A DNA stretch of 64,000 nt, from assembly GCA_013396915.1 (NCBI GenBank), contig VWZL01000355.1:248001-312000 (forward strand), read 5' to 3'. This document shows, piece by piece, positions 1 through 13,300 of the stretch. The first letter of the stretch is position 1, and each line of letters begins with the position of its first letter. The position numbers were made by a program, and so were the translations under genes. This stretch comes from Stercorarius parasiticus (Eukaryota; Chordata; Aves; Charadriiformes; Stercorariidae). The notes beneath the pieces are model-generated. The model was given only the letters and a program-made list of their open reading frames with translations. It ran no database searches and was not told the origin of the DNA.

Positions 1-1424
1 TTCCATGCTTTTGTTGTGTGTGACACAGGCATCAGGGTGAAATGTTAATATTTGCCCTGTTTGCCATACAGTAGATAATGTCTAGATATTTTTTTTCTTT
101 ACTTTTGTATAGGAATATGTTTGCTTTTCAGTGGCTAACATTTACCTAATGTATTATGTCATGAAACACAATAAATTGCATGTTTTTCATAGTGTTGATA
201 GCATTTCATAACATTCCATAGCAGAGTACACTCAATGAGGTAAGACCTGGATTACTGGGGTCATCTGCAAATGCTTCCTCACTGTGCTTAGTTAGAAATA
301 TGTGTGCTGAAGTGAAGTGCAGGAGAAACCTTTTTTTGACCAGAATATCCACTTCTGATGTCAGATAGTAAAAGTGATGTTGATTATAAAGATTTATTAA
401 GGAGGACTTCCACTGCCAAGTATCAGGGTTAAATCTTTCCTGTAGATAGAAATTGCTTATAGAATCAGTAAGAAATCATAAATATTTTCTTATTATGGTT
501 TACAGAGTACTTGAATCTTCCCTACATACCTAAAATGCAATATGGGAGTGACATTGGAAAGATTGCTGTGAACTTATTTTATGCAAAGGATTGTAAGTGT
601 ATTTGAATTTATTCCAAATGGGAAATTAGTAGGACTTTTTCTGTATTGGTATTAACTTGGAAGATTTGTTTTTCCTTCATCAGAAGGAACAAGCCAAAAG
701 TTGTTAAACAACAAACAGATGAAGTGAAATATCTACCTGGTTACTCAAGAGCCTGGCTGAAACTATGATCTACTACAAAACTAAATGTTTCCTGTAAAAC
801 ATTGGGTTTCACGAGTTTATTGCACGTCATTGTCAGGAGAGTGACAGCCCCAGATGACCAGTAGGAGAGAGAAGTTTATTGAGAGAAATCCTTGGAGAAG
901 AAAGGTTAAGGGGTAAGCAACTTCCTGTTTTAACAGAAAGTACGGATTGAATCTAGTTCAACATTGTACTGCTCACATTTATTTCACCAAAATGACACCT
1001 AGTGAAAAGTGATGCAGGAAGCCTCTTTTGTCATTTTCTCTAGCTAAACTGAAGATATTGACATGCATATTTAATACAAAAATATTGAGTATTGAGAAAA
1101 TCAATATTTCTATAATGAATTTGGTGCCTCCGTGTTTGAAGAAACTTGCCCAGAGATATTCTGGAGGGTAATAATTTTGGTCTACAATGAAATTGATAAA
1201 ATAGCAACTTACTTCAATTTCTATTACTGAAATGATCAAATGAACAAATTACAAGTAAACATTTGTTTTGAATTTAAGTGTCGTCAGTGCAAATACTGAA
1301 AGGAGCCACCTCTGTATTTGTTGTAAATCCCGGCTCTTAACAGCAGTCAACTGACTGAATCCATTGACCAAGTATCAGCCTTGCATTGGCTTGAATGTTC
1401 CTTGTAGATTTTGAACTCCTTATT

Positions 1425-1482
1425 TTACCAGGCCTTGATATTTCCTGCTGTAAAATACAGATAAGACATAACCAATGACTGT
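1425..1482 (+). repeat. Possible MIR SINE scrap
   Basis: The segment reads like the MIR central portion on the plus strand. A cttgatatttcctgctgt block followed by aaaatacagataagacataa parallels the family's 'cctcatctgtaaaatggagataata' region. Only about 55 bases are recognisable and no flanking MIR sequence is clear, so chance similarity in AT-rich DNA remains possible. Confidence 0.35.
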
Positions 1483-2906
1483 TAGTACAAAAAAATGAAA
1501 CAAAACAAAAAGCATTAAATTTTTATCTGGTGAATTTGGAATAATTCACTGTTTTGAGACCACTGCAGTACATCCAAACTAACCCTGATTTTTTACTTTA
1601 AGGTTTGAAAGTGACTTCCCTACAGGATGAGCAACTTGTGTCCTAGATCTGTCATATTAAGTCTTTCATAGCTAGATTCACTTTCTCCTGTAGCCTTTTT
1701 CTAGAGCTTGCTTTTTATTACATATAATTGTTTATTCATTTGCATAGATTCGTGCTCTGTGATAAATGATTCCTGTATATTTGGATTTTGTGATTCACAT
1801 TTATACCTGTCAGAACTTCTCTTTCCAGTGGAAGAAGCACAGAGAGATGTAAAAATTAGATAGCTCAAAGCCTCCACAGATTTCTTATGTTTAATTTTTC
1901 CAAGCCGCTTTATTAACTCATTGGGGAAAAAAAAAAGGAAATATTCATGTTGTATAGAAAACTCTAGATCAAATATGAAAAATTGATAGAAAAGCAAATT
2001 AAATCCCATTCCAATAGAGGAGATTGTAACACATTAAAATAAAGTGGATAACACCATATTTCAGAACACTGTGTAAAAGAGAGCATTAAAAATCTACAGA
2101 TGGCAATAAATCTTTAATCTGTAGCAATATAAGCAAACAGCATGAACTCAGTTTTAAGTTTTCATTGCCTGTCCCAAGGGGTTGGTTTGTGACGTTTAGC
2201 TTCCTGCTCATTTCAACTTCATATGAACTTATGGAGCTATACAGAAATTCAGCTGTGAAAGTGTAAAAGGATTTAAAAAACCACAACACCCACTCCAACC
2301 CACCCCCAAAGCAGACAGAAAAACTCTAAGCAAATGAGACCTCCCAAAATTTATGCTGCTTGAAACAGATGTGTGACAATTTAATTGTAAGCAAGTGTGT
2401 CTCCTTAATAATCTCTCAGGTTATTTATGTCCTTAAAATTAATATGTTCACAGTACTACAAAGACTGATGCTAATCGCCTTAAAACATCTCTTTATTAAT
2501 ACAAAAATGCAGTTTGTGCTTCCACCTTCCTGGAAATTCATGTAATCTAATCCCTTGCAATAAGTGATATCCAAAGAATATTCTACATCTCCCAACATGA
2601 AGTTCAGTTGACTTAGTAGAAATCCACAATCTACAAAGGAAAAGCATATCAAATATTCTTTGCATCCATTAATATCTGATTAAACGGTGGCACTGAAATA
2701 CTGGGTCAAATTGTTTCCCCTTGTATAGAAATCCCCTTCCCCTCTTGTATGGAAATCTGTGTAAAACATTCTTAAAGAGAAAACAAACGGATAAATGAAG
2801 GCTCAGAGATGCCCTATAGATGAACCTTCTGTGGGCTAAAAAATGCATGTTCCTTATCATCTTATACGCTCCCGTTACCAAGTTTCTCAGCTCATATTCA
2901 TCATGA

Positions 2907-2926
2907 TGTGTGTGTATATATATATA
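2907..2926. repeat. TG/TA dinucleotide microsatellite
   Basis: A short (TG)n run passes directly into (TA)n, about 20 bases in all. It is an ordinary compound microsatellite. Confidence 0.85.
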
Positions 2927-4542
2927 ATAGACCGTTTCTAATCTATCTCTTTCTCTAATAAAATAGCAAAAAATATTGTTGTTCACTTTCATGGTATTAA
3001 TCATGTAGAAGGTGCACTGGCTCATTAGGGCTAATCCTCAAAAGATGAAAGAAATATCTTATTTTGATGCAGTGAGGAAATGTTAACACAAAGAGAAAGA
3101 AGTATTTAGAAAGAGATGAGGAAGATGTGATGATATGGTTTTTGTCTGGGGGGAAATGATCTTCTGGTATGAAAGATGAAAGCTGAAGAAAAAGTAGCCA
3201 TTTCCTGAGTAGAAATTTAACTTGTAGATTAGGGAGAATAGTTGCACATTAAACTCACTAATCAGAGAACAGTCAGTAGAAATTAGCATGATATCGCTCA
3301 CGTCAGCATGATATAGAAAATCAGATTTTAACATTAAATGAATGTTGATTAAAAAGTGAGAAACTGATTGCAGTGAAAATAGAAGTCCCTTCTTCATCCA
3401 TGGAACGTAAGCACCACAAAAATTAATTATTAAAAAAACTTTAACTACTGAACTACTTAATATGCCGCAAATGGTATGCAGCTTCTCTCTCAGAGTAAAA
3501 GAGTGTTTGGCTTGCTTTATCAGTTCAGTATTTGCTTTTCTTGTATAATCGCTAAGAACAATATTGATGGCACTGAGGGATGTAAAACGACTTTTTTCAT
3601 GATGTTGAGGCCACTTACTCATGGCAAACTGGAACACAAAGCTCTAGAATAAATGCAAACTATCAAACACTAGCTCTTTACTCCCCATAAGGGAAAATGT
3701 GAACACTTTATTTAAATAGTACAGCTATTACCCTACATCTAATTTATTAATCATAACTGAGGTGCAATATGCTCCATTATCTAAGGCTTTTTTACATTTC
3801 TACTTCTACAGTTATTTCAGTGAGATTTGTAACTGTTGGCATGTGGAGCAGTCATTGTTCTAATTAGGAAGGAAAATATCGATAGCTTAGTTCATGCTTT
3901 AACAATCAATATTTAATTAACAGTATGTCAAACCCCAAATTTCTGTAATTAAATTTTGTGTGGGTGAGATGACAATACCAATCCTTATTGATATCACTAT
4001 ATGTACTAAAATATTAAGACAAATAACCCGAAATGTACAAAAAGGCTGTCACAATGCATTCAGACACCCAGTTTCCCTTTTAATATATCCTCAGTTTCAA
4101 AGAAGTCTAAATAATGATTTTATTTTTAAAGGCTCTAGATTTCTCCTTTAACCTAGTTTCTTACCAGCTGTATTAAAAAGAAAAAAAAAGTTCCTCAAAA
4201 TATTACTGTGCAAAGATCTCTCATTATGAGATGTCAAGCACATTCAGCTCCTTCAGTGCCTGTGCTGCGTGAAACTTGGAGCAGAGTTAATCTTCATTTA
4301 CGTTCCTCTGCTGGGGAGTTTGTAATAGCTGGTACGTAAATGTAATCTGTAATATTTAGTACAGGAGTACAACAAAGTTCCTGAAGGAACTCTGGAAAAT
4401 CTTCTGCAAGTGTCTCATCTCTGTTGAAACTGTTTTTCAAAAATTCCACTGGAAGCCATTACTGCAGAGCAAAAAATGAAAGTTGGGCAATCTTTGGCTC
4501 CTGAATATGTCTGAGGTACTAAACAATTCCAGCAATATATAC

Positions 4543-4925
4543 AGAATCACAGACTGGCCGGGGTTGGAAAGGACCAACCCCCTGCCAGAGCAGGGTCACC
4601 CACAGTAGGTGGCACAGGAACGTGTCCAGGCGGGTTTGGAATGTCTCCAGAGGTGGAGACTCCACCACCTCTCTGGGCAGCCTGTGCCAGGGCTCTGTCA
4701 CCCTCAAAGGAAAGAAGTTCCTCCTCATGGTGAGATGGAACTTCCTATGGTCAGGTTTGTGCCCGTTACCCCTTGTCCTGTCCCTGGGCACCACTGAGAA
4801 GAGCCTGGCCCCATCCCCCCAACACCCGCCCTTTCAGTATTTATAACTGTTGATAAGATCCCCCCTCAGTCGTCTTTTTTGCAGACTGAAGAGACCCAAG
4901 TCCCTCAGCTTTTCATTCCTCTGTT
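4543..4925 (-). mobile_element. CR1 LINE 3' fragment, minus strand
   Basis: This is a 5'-truncated copy of the avian CR1 non-LTR retrotransposon in reverse orientation. On the plus strand it opens with agaatcacagactggccggg, the complement of a CR1 3' end. It continues through the characteristic blocks for 'gcagggtcacc', 'ggaacgtgtccaggcgggtt', 'ctctgggcagcctgtgccag' and 'gcagactgaagagaccc'. Read on the minus strand between about 4800 and 4570, one frame still resembles the C-terminal end of CR1 ORF2 (core residues FFPLRVTEPWHRLPREVVES and a following ETFQTRLD). The rest of the element is missing, as is usual for target-primed insertions that terminate early. The copy is moderately preserved and about 380 bases long. 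The exact edge at the 5' end of the element is uncertain by 10-20 bases. Confidence 0.95.
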
Positions 4926-5049
4926 TTTCTTCAACCTGCTGTCTCAGGTAAAGTAGAATGTTTAGGACTATTTATCTATTAGGAAAGTATTCTGCAACAG
5001 TGTGTATGGCAGGCAGAAGAGTATATCCATGGAGGATGAGAGAGAAGAT

Positions 5050-5110
5050 AGGATTAAGAAAGGCACAGTAATTTCAGTTAGGTTAGGATTAAGAAAGGCT
5101 CAGTAATTTC
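5050..5110. repeat. 35-bp-period tandem duplication
   Basis: The 26-base block aggattaagaaaggcacagt plus aatttc at 5050-5075 recurs at 5085-5110 with a single A-to-T difference. The offset is 35 bases. It reads as a simple local duplication, fairly recent given the one mismatch. Confidence 0.85.
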
Positions 5111-6046
5111 TTGAGCATAATTGAAGGGTAAAATTATTTGGTAATTAAAGGGCAGTTATGATTTTTTTAAAGCTAATACCTGCCTTTATGTTCACTTAGA
5201 GATTGTGGATTTGTTGTTCATTCATGGTTTCTTATATTTATTTATCTTAAAAAAGAATCTTGCTCCTATGGTATGTTCACAGTCTTTCCTAATATTGATT
5301 GAATTCTCACAGCTTGGTTTTAACCCTTTTGAAATATTAGTTTAAAGTTGTAAGTCCTGAAGACTTTTAACTTTACAGGTGGTAGCAAGTTAAGCCTCCT
5401 TAGTCCTCTGCGTTTCTCTAGTACGTTGCCACCAGGCAGGATATAATCACTGTAATTCCTTCAAAGACAGTGAAGAAGATCAAACACTGCTTTTCCCTGC
5501 AATAACTCTGCAAATCCTATGTGTGAATTTTGAAACTTACTGAGGCCACAGTTGCACATGCACCAAGGTCAATACCGACACTGTGTTAGAGCTCTGGACC
5601 AAGGGTTATCCTCGTCAGAAACAGTAAAGGGACCACTTTATTGCAATGGAGCTTTTTGCTTCTAGCTGAAAAGGAAATTAGATTTCCTCTTTAGGAGTGT
5701 ATTAATATCTGTAGCACAATATTACAAGCAGTTGTGTAAAGAAATAAAATTCTTTAGGGCTTAGTACTAAGTACTTAGTGCTTTGTCTATGGTGGGTCCA
5801 ATTCTGAGGTCCAAATCTGTTCTTAAGCAGAGCTCTAAAATCATGTTACAATAATGGGATGCAAGTTTACTAGATTTTTTACCCAGCTTTGCAAATTACT
5901 TTATTAGAAATGCATTTAAATTAGTTGAAACTAATTTCTTGCCTCTCTCCATTAATAACTCCATAAGTTATGCTTAAGGTTGTAGTTTCATGTGCAAATG
6001 GTCAGTCTATCATGCATCTTTCTGAGTGCTTTCGGAGTATCTCCAC

Positions 6047-6077
6047 TTTTCAAAACTCATTTTTCAAAACTCATTTC
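6047..6077. repeat. Short tandem duplication
   Basis: A block of about 15 bases, tttttcaaaactcat, occurs twice in direct succession (cttttcaaaactcat then ttttcaaaactcat). It is a replication-slippage type duplication in AT-rich DNA. Confidence 0.75.
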
Positions 6078-8320
6078 ATACTCTTCTTTTGAACGTAAAG
6101 TATGGAAACTGGAAAAAAATATCAGTTGCTTTGGTACCAGGTAACCTTTAGCTTGGTTGTCTCAGAATCTGGATGTGGACTGGTCTCGGGCCATGAGTTA
6201 CTCGTTATCCCCCACCATGCTCAGGTGAAGCAAAAGAGATTGCATGAGTGCTGCTGCTTCTGGCTTTTCTTCCTTAAGGTTTTACCATGGTATCCAGACT
6301 CGCATGAAAGAGACTGGAAAAACACAGAAGTCAGAGAAACAAGACCATGTTTCAATCCATCATTGTAAGTTTGAGATAAATAGCCTGTAAGAGAATATTT
6401 TATATTTTTATTGACATCGCAGTTCTTGCAAAACAAAGAAGAGACGTTTGATTTTATTTGAGACACAAGCCGTGATCAGAATCAAGTTCCAAACTATTAT
6501 CTCAAAGGCTGACTGGTCACTCTATCTGATGGTGGTTCCATTTTGCTCTACTAATTAATATATATATAAGGTACTTATTCATCTTTTTGTCTTAGAAACA
6601 TAAGAATGAAGTAACAAAATCAGATGTTTCATCATGTGGAAAAGAGCCAGAAACAGAAAAATGGGCTCCTGAACCTGGTCATCTTGTCTTTGAAGAGAAA
6701 AAAGGTAATCAAAATCAGAAATTGCTCTCAGTGTTCCTGACCTGAAAAACCAACTGCGTGTGACTGTTTTCCCCTCTGTTGCCAAGATTAAAGCTGTTAC
6801 CACACCTCGCTGGATGAAATCCAAACAATAGAGTAAGAAATGCTTTGTATTTTAATGATTTTAAAAATATTGTGTATTAGATAAAGGTATGCTTTATATT
6901 CAGACTGTTCTCCCACACTCTCCACACCCCTGCCTAAATTACTGTTCACCTCATTTATAACTTTCAGTAAATAAGATACCCATAGATGACAGGAGCTTAT
7001 TCTCATATGCTATATCCTAGTTGCTGGTTTTTTTCTTCATAGTACTTTGATGCACGAAAATAAAGGTCGTCTCTTGATATTTGCCTCCCTAAACCCATAT
7101 AGAACAATGCAAACACCATCTGCAAATAATTTGCTTTCCTTTAGAGAACGTGTCTTCTTAATGTCATCGAAAACTGCAGAAACCAAAGAAACATTTGAGT
7201 GGAAATCCTAAAAGATTTGTATACTGTGTCTCCCTGGTGTGTGTTACATTCTACATGCTGTTTCTGCTTCCTGAAGTACAACTTCTGCATTACCCCAGGG
7301 ATAGGACTGGGGAGAAAGGTCTGACCGGCCCTTGAAAGATATTTATGGATAAGACTAAAAACTGACTTTTTTTTTAAAATTCCTCCAGATACCAGTTTTT
7401 CTGAGGTCAGCATTACATAATGAGGGTCCTTGTAAAGATATAAAGAGGGACAGTGCCTTGACTCTGGATGGGTACAAATGCAGAAATGCTGATCTAGAAA
7501 GGGAGATTTTCCATGTGCAGGGCCGTTTTATTATTCATTCAGTTGCAGCTGTGTTAGGCCAGTGACGAAAATCTAACCTGCTGCAGTTAAATATTAGGGA
7601 CAGCTGAATGAAAGTGATACCATATTCAATCCCCTGTTTATTTATGCATATGCAACGCGTTTTGGTGTTGTATCTGCACCGCCACACACAAATTTGTTAC
7701 AGATTCCTTCCCAAGCAGTGGATCTGAACTTCTGTGAAATTCTGGTGCCTGAGGCTGGAGACTATCTTTTAACTGCAGGATTTTTATTAGTGAACCTGTG
7801 ATATTTAGTCTGGCCTCTAGAAAAAAAAAGAGAGAAGTGTACTGTTACCACCTAGAGGAATTTTATTGTAAGTCAAAAGATTAAAACCTGTGCTTTTTGG
7901 AGTGTGAGTCAGGCCTTTCTTCTTCTTACACCAATTATTGTGTGATTTGTCTGACTATTGTTCCAGTTGTCTATAGAATAGGACTCCATTCTTTATATGT
8001 TGGATTACAGGGAACGATCTTTTGTGAGCTCTTAATTAAACAGCCAGCTAGGTCTAATTTATAGGTAAGTCTAAGCTATAAAACTCAGCTCCAGGTTTCA
8101 ACTCCTTCCTTCCTTTTACTGTCTCTAGAAACAGAAACAAAGGCATTTATTAAGATTCAGACTCAGGATTGGCCAAGTGTATAAAGAAGGGCCAGCCATG
8201 AAATTATAGTCTGACTTCATACCACAAAAAGCTTAGGTTGGCAGACTTGAAGATGGGTTTGGATACAGCACTCCAGATTTTGTTCATGTCTAAAAAAACC
8301 CCACAAGCCCTCCTAAACTA

Positions 8321-8356
8321 CAAAAAAAAAAGAAGAAAAAAAAAAAAAAGAAAACC
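8321..8356. repeat. A-rich tract
   Basis: An adenine run interrupted by single guanines, about 35 bases. No retroposed gene body precedes it, so I do not read it as the tail of a processed pseudogene. Confidence 0.85.
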
Positions 8357-8994
8357 CCAACAACCTTTTGTAATATTTTTCACTATCTAGCTTCAAATTT
8401 TAAATTAAGATTCTGTCTATCAATATTTAAGAAGTTTATTTATTTTCAGAAGTTTATTCTGTCTTATTTAAGATAAAATAAGCCATGGTAAAACATAATA
8501 CTGGAAAGAATATTTGTGGACAGAAATTAAAAATAAACTGGTGGAATGCTCTTGAGTTAATGCAAAATGAACTCTACCCCAGCTGAAACCAGGACAATCT
8601 TTTCCCCTGCAGTGCTGCTGAGGGCTCTGCTGGATGGTTGCCCTCAAAATCCATCGAGCTTCAGGCATGTGTTTTCCCTCGGTTGTATGCATAGATCTGA
8701 TATCCAGAGAACAGGGAAGAGAACTGGTGATTTTTATGTTCAGGCTAACAGCATCACCTAATATACCTGAAATGTTCCTTCAGGTTTTTGTTGGGTTTTT
8801 TTTTTTTTTCCCACTAATGAACTTTAATGATGGTATTGTTTTAGGAAAGAAAGTGATCAAAAAAAGCTTGGCCTAAGAAAGTATAGTCATGCTCTGCATA
8901 TGGTTTATCACTAAATTGTATTTTGAAGGCAAATAACTGTTGTGGAGTGTCTTACCCTTAGCAGCTCTGTAATTCTTCTTGTCAAATATTTTCC

Positions 8995-9024
8995 TCTTTT
9001 TTTTTTTTTTTTTATTTTATTTTC
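8995..9024. repeat. T-rich tract
   Basis: A thymine run of about 30 bases with a few interruptions, and nothing structured around it. Confidence 0.85.
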
Positions 9025-9959
9025 CTGGTAACACGTAAGAATAAATTTACCTGACAATTAACAACAATCTGGATCTAGTTTGTATGTTAATGAACGTAGC
9101 TGTATGGAGCTATAGGAACTCCCACTTTGCCTGTTAGCTATATGAATTCTAACAGCTCTAAAAACTTCACCCTGGAAGCTAACCAAGGCTTTATTAACAA
9201 TAACTTTGTCAATAAGTATTTTTCTTTGTTCAAAATTAACTATTTTTCTTGTTTATTTGTTCTTACTTTACTTGTCCAGGAAAGGTTTTTTTGAGCAGAA
9301 GCAGTTTTCCTGTGATTTCCCTTATTTCTACTGATTTTTGTCTAGCAAAGTAATCCTCAGATTATTTTTTTTCCCCCAAGGATAGATTGTCCAGGGCTTT
9401 TCTCCCTTTATATTAGAGAAACTTCTTGATGGTGTAATATTTTTTCTGGATTGAGACCCATTTTATGCACACACTCAATATTTCAGCACAGCAGCTGTAA
9501 ATTTAGGAGTATGTGATTTACCTGAAATCAAAGAGGCTGATAGCATTTTTTACGGGTAACACATTGTGTGCGACATCTGCCCTTACCATCGCACTGCAGT
9601 TCTCCATAACAGTTTATGAGAAGAAAAAGAAATTTTAGGGGTGGAAAAGCTATCCAGAGTATGAGAGTGTAATTATTTCACTGGGGATTTAAGTAGGAGA
9701 GCAGGCTAAAAAACTTGTACAGGTGCCACATTACCTTTAACACCTACATGTGGCCAGATCCGCAATACAATTTGCTGAAAGACTAACAGTTTATTGGAAA
9801 GACTGAACCAAGTGAACTGCCAAAACAACATTCAGGTGCTCTTGGCGATTTCTGAATACACAGCTCAATTAACACAACGCTAAGATCTTGGATGTTGCCT
9901 GCAGGTTATATACTTCTATTGCTATGGGATAAAAATACTTTGACATGGGGGAAGCAGAT

Positions 9960-10340
9960 TGAGAGAAGTCCAACAAGTATATTCCTCCATCATCAGTCCC
10001 CACCACAAGATAGCAGGGACAGATTTGACTTTGTAGGCTTGCACCCACTCGGTACACAGTGTGCTTAGCAATAGCCTGTAGAAGATCTTTTGATCCGTGC
10101 TAATTAAAGCCCAATAAAATAAAAGAAGGAAGTACAAATCATGTAGATTCCTCTGCTGCATTGGCACAAATCCAAAAGGCCTGTAATTATTCAACATTCA
10201 TACAACAATTACTGCAAAATGTTAACGGCTGAGGTTAAGAAAGCAGAAGCAGTTTATCAACTTCCATTAGTCAAAGCCTTTCCTTTGTACCCCAAATCAA
10301 TATTTATGATCATCAATTAGATGTAATGGGATAAGCAGGC
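9960..10340. other. Candidate conserved regulatory element
   Basis: The stretch is free of recognisable repeats. It carries a TAATTA homeodomain-type core at 10101-10106 beside a caataaaataaaa run, a SOX-like tcctttgta at 10281-10289, and a caattag core near 10314-10320. Such clusters are typical of enhancers in bird gene deserts, but all of these motifs are short and occur by chance in AT-rich DNA. The assignment is an inference from composition; conservation has not been tested. Confidence 0.25.
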
Positions 10341-13300
10341 ATTTGAAAGATCAGAAACAATATTTTTGCTCTGTGTGGTGCTGTGGGGTTTGTCAGTTCT
10401 GACTCTGTAAGGGTGCAGGACTTGGGGAACTGTAACCATCTGGATACCTTTTGGCATCTGTTTCATTTATTGGTTCATGCGGGTCTGTCCAAACAAAAAA
10501 AAAACCAAACAAACCCCAACCCTCCAGCAATAATTTGGCAACTTTAGTGCTGAAGATTTTAAGGTACTGATATATAAGAACACGTTGCATGGAAACCATT
10601 AATTTTTCATTGATTTCATTGCACAAAGAGAATAGGCAGAACAAAGCGGTAATTAAATGGATTGGTTTGTGGCATTTTTCACATGCTTTTTCAAAGTTCA
10701 AAGTTTACCACAAAGTGGTAACTGTCTGGATTACTAATGGTTGGAATTTTTAGGTAAAACCAGAAACATTTATTTTTTAAATGTCTAATCGTCTCTCTTT
10801 TTGATGTATTATTATTATAAGTCTAGAGTATGGAGGGTATCATAGTTTGATCCAGAGAAGTTGAAATAAGATATAGCAATCCAGCTACTGTACGTTTGTT
10901 ACATAATGGCCAGTTAACATCTATTATTTACAAATTAATTCATGTATTTTTTGCATCTGCAGTATTTTCTCTTGATATTATTTTCCTTTATAACTTGATA
11001 TACCAACTGTCCTACATCCATCCCTTTTCCCAATTTATAGATTTCATTGCGTGTCCCATACTTTATTATTTCATACACAAGTGCCTAGTTTTAAATGAAC
11101 ACATTAATATAAGAACAAAGTTTTACTAATAGTGATACAGAGTTTTTTTATCAAAAAATGATGACATACTTTTCCGTCCCTCCTAGATAAATTGATTTTA
11201 TATAACCTAAGAGTGACTCAAGTATATATATGAAATATGTAGTCTCTTACTATAGAAATGATGTTAAGCTGACTGTATATTTTCCTGTGAATTTTAAAAG
11301 GATTATTGCATATATTTTGCTAACACCTATGCAACTACATCAATAAATAGTTTTTAAAATCCCATCTAAAATATCCTGTGGAGGGCACTAAATGCTGGGG
11401 GACCACAAGAGAGATCTTTGCTTTCACTGTGAATTGTTGAGTTTTATGTGTGCTCAGAGACAATGTATAGAGATATATAACAGCATTTTATGCACAGAAT
11501 TGCTGCAGAGCCAGAAAAAGCAGGTGTGGGAGTCTATAATGGCTTTTGTCCCATGGTGATGGAGCGTTGCCTTTATTTGACCCTAGAATCCAGTACCTGT
11601 CTTGTACTTCCTATAGAGATTTGTACAAGAAAAAACGCTGTAAAATCCTACCAAACTTTGTGTTTGCTTTGTATTCCTGTGTATGATCATACTTCTGGAA
11701 AACCAAGGTGTGTGCTATGCTAAATTCTGAATCCGTTGGAGACAATTGAAAGGTACCTTACTATCTTAAACATAGTCTCCCATCCCAGCAATCTCATTAT
11801 ATACACAGGTATACACATGCATACATGCCATGGCAACAGAGCACAGTCTGACTTTGAAATAAAAACCAAAATCTAAAGTTTCAATCCCATAAAAATAAAG
11901 ACCAGCACTTTAATAATAATTTTAATTAAATGCATTGCATTTAAATGACTTTATAATTGCATTTTGAAGATACAATTTGTCTTTTTTTTAGTTGCAAATA
12001 ATCCTTGATATCAATAATAATGTTTGGTCCTGAGTGTGGTCAAATAGAATTAATAATTTTTCATACCATTCTTAGCTCAAATTAAATGATACAGACAGGA
12101 AAAATATCAGCAACTGGTATTTTATTTACTTTGGTTTTGTCATTATTTATACACTTTTCTTGTTAAGGTCTGAAAACTATAATTTCAAAAGATTAAAAAC
12201 AAAAAAGGTGGAGAGTTAGAAACCCCATAGTATCATTTCTATCTAATTCTCAGATAAAAAACATTGTACTCCCGTAGAACTTTTTAACTTTTTATGACTT
12301 CCCAAGTTCACTTTGTTTGCTCAGCTGCCTTTAATCCAGAGCTTTGGTCTTACTGCCAGGTTACTGTCAACAAACCGGAGTTTGTGGTGGTTACAAGCTT
12401 CATTTGAATATCACTAAGGTGAAAATTCACTATTGTGGATGAGGTTTTAGCAAGAGTTTATTGCAGCATCACTATCCCAAGTGCCATTGACTCTCCCCTT
12501 TAAATTGTGAGGGAAATGCATACCTTGCCCTTGATACCGTGTCACTCAGCTCATCTCAGTGTCCCATATGGATTCACTCAGAGACAAAAGCCTCTGGTGT
12601 CTAAAGTATCATGGGAAAGGATGAATGACTCTTTGCACCCGTCCTGTGAAAAATATCCCATGAATCTAATCACTGATGAACAAAATACCATGACAATAGC
12701 ATTACAATGCTGGTTCATGTATTTCGGAGAGAGTGGGAGCCTAAATTATTTATACAATGAGATGATATTACTTAAAGCAAGCAAAGTGATAATTGTGGAA
12801 CAAAAAAAAATCACATCTCCAACTTCATTTTATTCATTAACTTAAATTTATATTAACTAATTTACATATACTCCTTTCTCACTCTAGCTGTTTCCAGTCT
12901 TCAATTAGCTTAATTTAACCAGAAATCTCTAGATAGGTCACAGCTCTCAAGTTTAATAAAAAATGAGTGAAACAGGCTTAATAGAAATTCATAAGTTACC
13001 AATGTTCTTTGGAGTAATACATACATTATTTAGTTCTGAGTGATGCTCTACACATTTAACCATATTTAGGCAACTAATTGTACTAGATATAATGTCCCCA
13101 TGTGAATATCTTTTGAGATAGAAGACAGTTACTCACTTAACTCACTGGATTGCTCACCAAAGCAAAAACCAGCTCCTGGATATTGATTACTCATATTAAC
13201 AGTTTTAATGACAGAAGAATACTGCATAGAATAAACTAGAAAATCCCTAATTACTTTTACTATTCCCTGAACTGCTGTAAATGAAGGTAAAGAGGTAAAG

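Larger units (their letters stand above)
1..4542. other. Unique non-coding AT-rich DNA
   Basis: No gene is supported here. The open frames are short and AT-driven. The longest, 184 codons on the minus strand at 3083-3637, is rich in Phe, Ser, Leu and Ile and shows no domain, and I see no splice-bounded, codon-like segment. Contents I can name are a possible MIR scrap near 1425-1480 and a TG/TA dinucleotide run at 2907-2926. Confidence 0.7.
4926..8320. other. Unique non-coding DNA
   Basis: No gene is supported. The stretch contains a 35-bp tandem duplication at 5050-5110 and a 15-16-bp one near 6047-6077. Open frames are under 95 codons and carry no motif. Confidence 0.7.

Noticed and set aside
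3083..3637. 184-codon minus-strand open frame
   Set aside because: Composition is that expected from AT-rich DNA (Phe, Ser, Leu, Ile) with no domain, signal or codon pattern.
8321..8356. A-tract as the tail of a processed pseudogene
   Set aside because: No gene-like body or target-site duplication is visible upstream; bird genomes have few processed pseudogenes.
9500..9560. 'gtgatttacctgaaatcaaa' resembling the MIR 'gtgacttgcccaaggtcac' block
   Set aside because: Single weak block with no adjoining MIR sequence.
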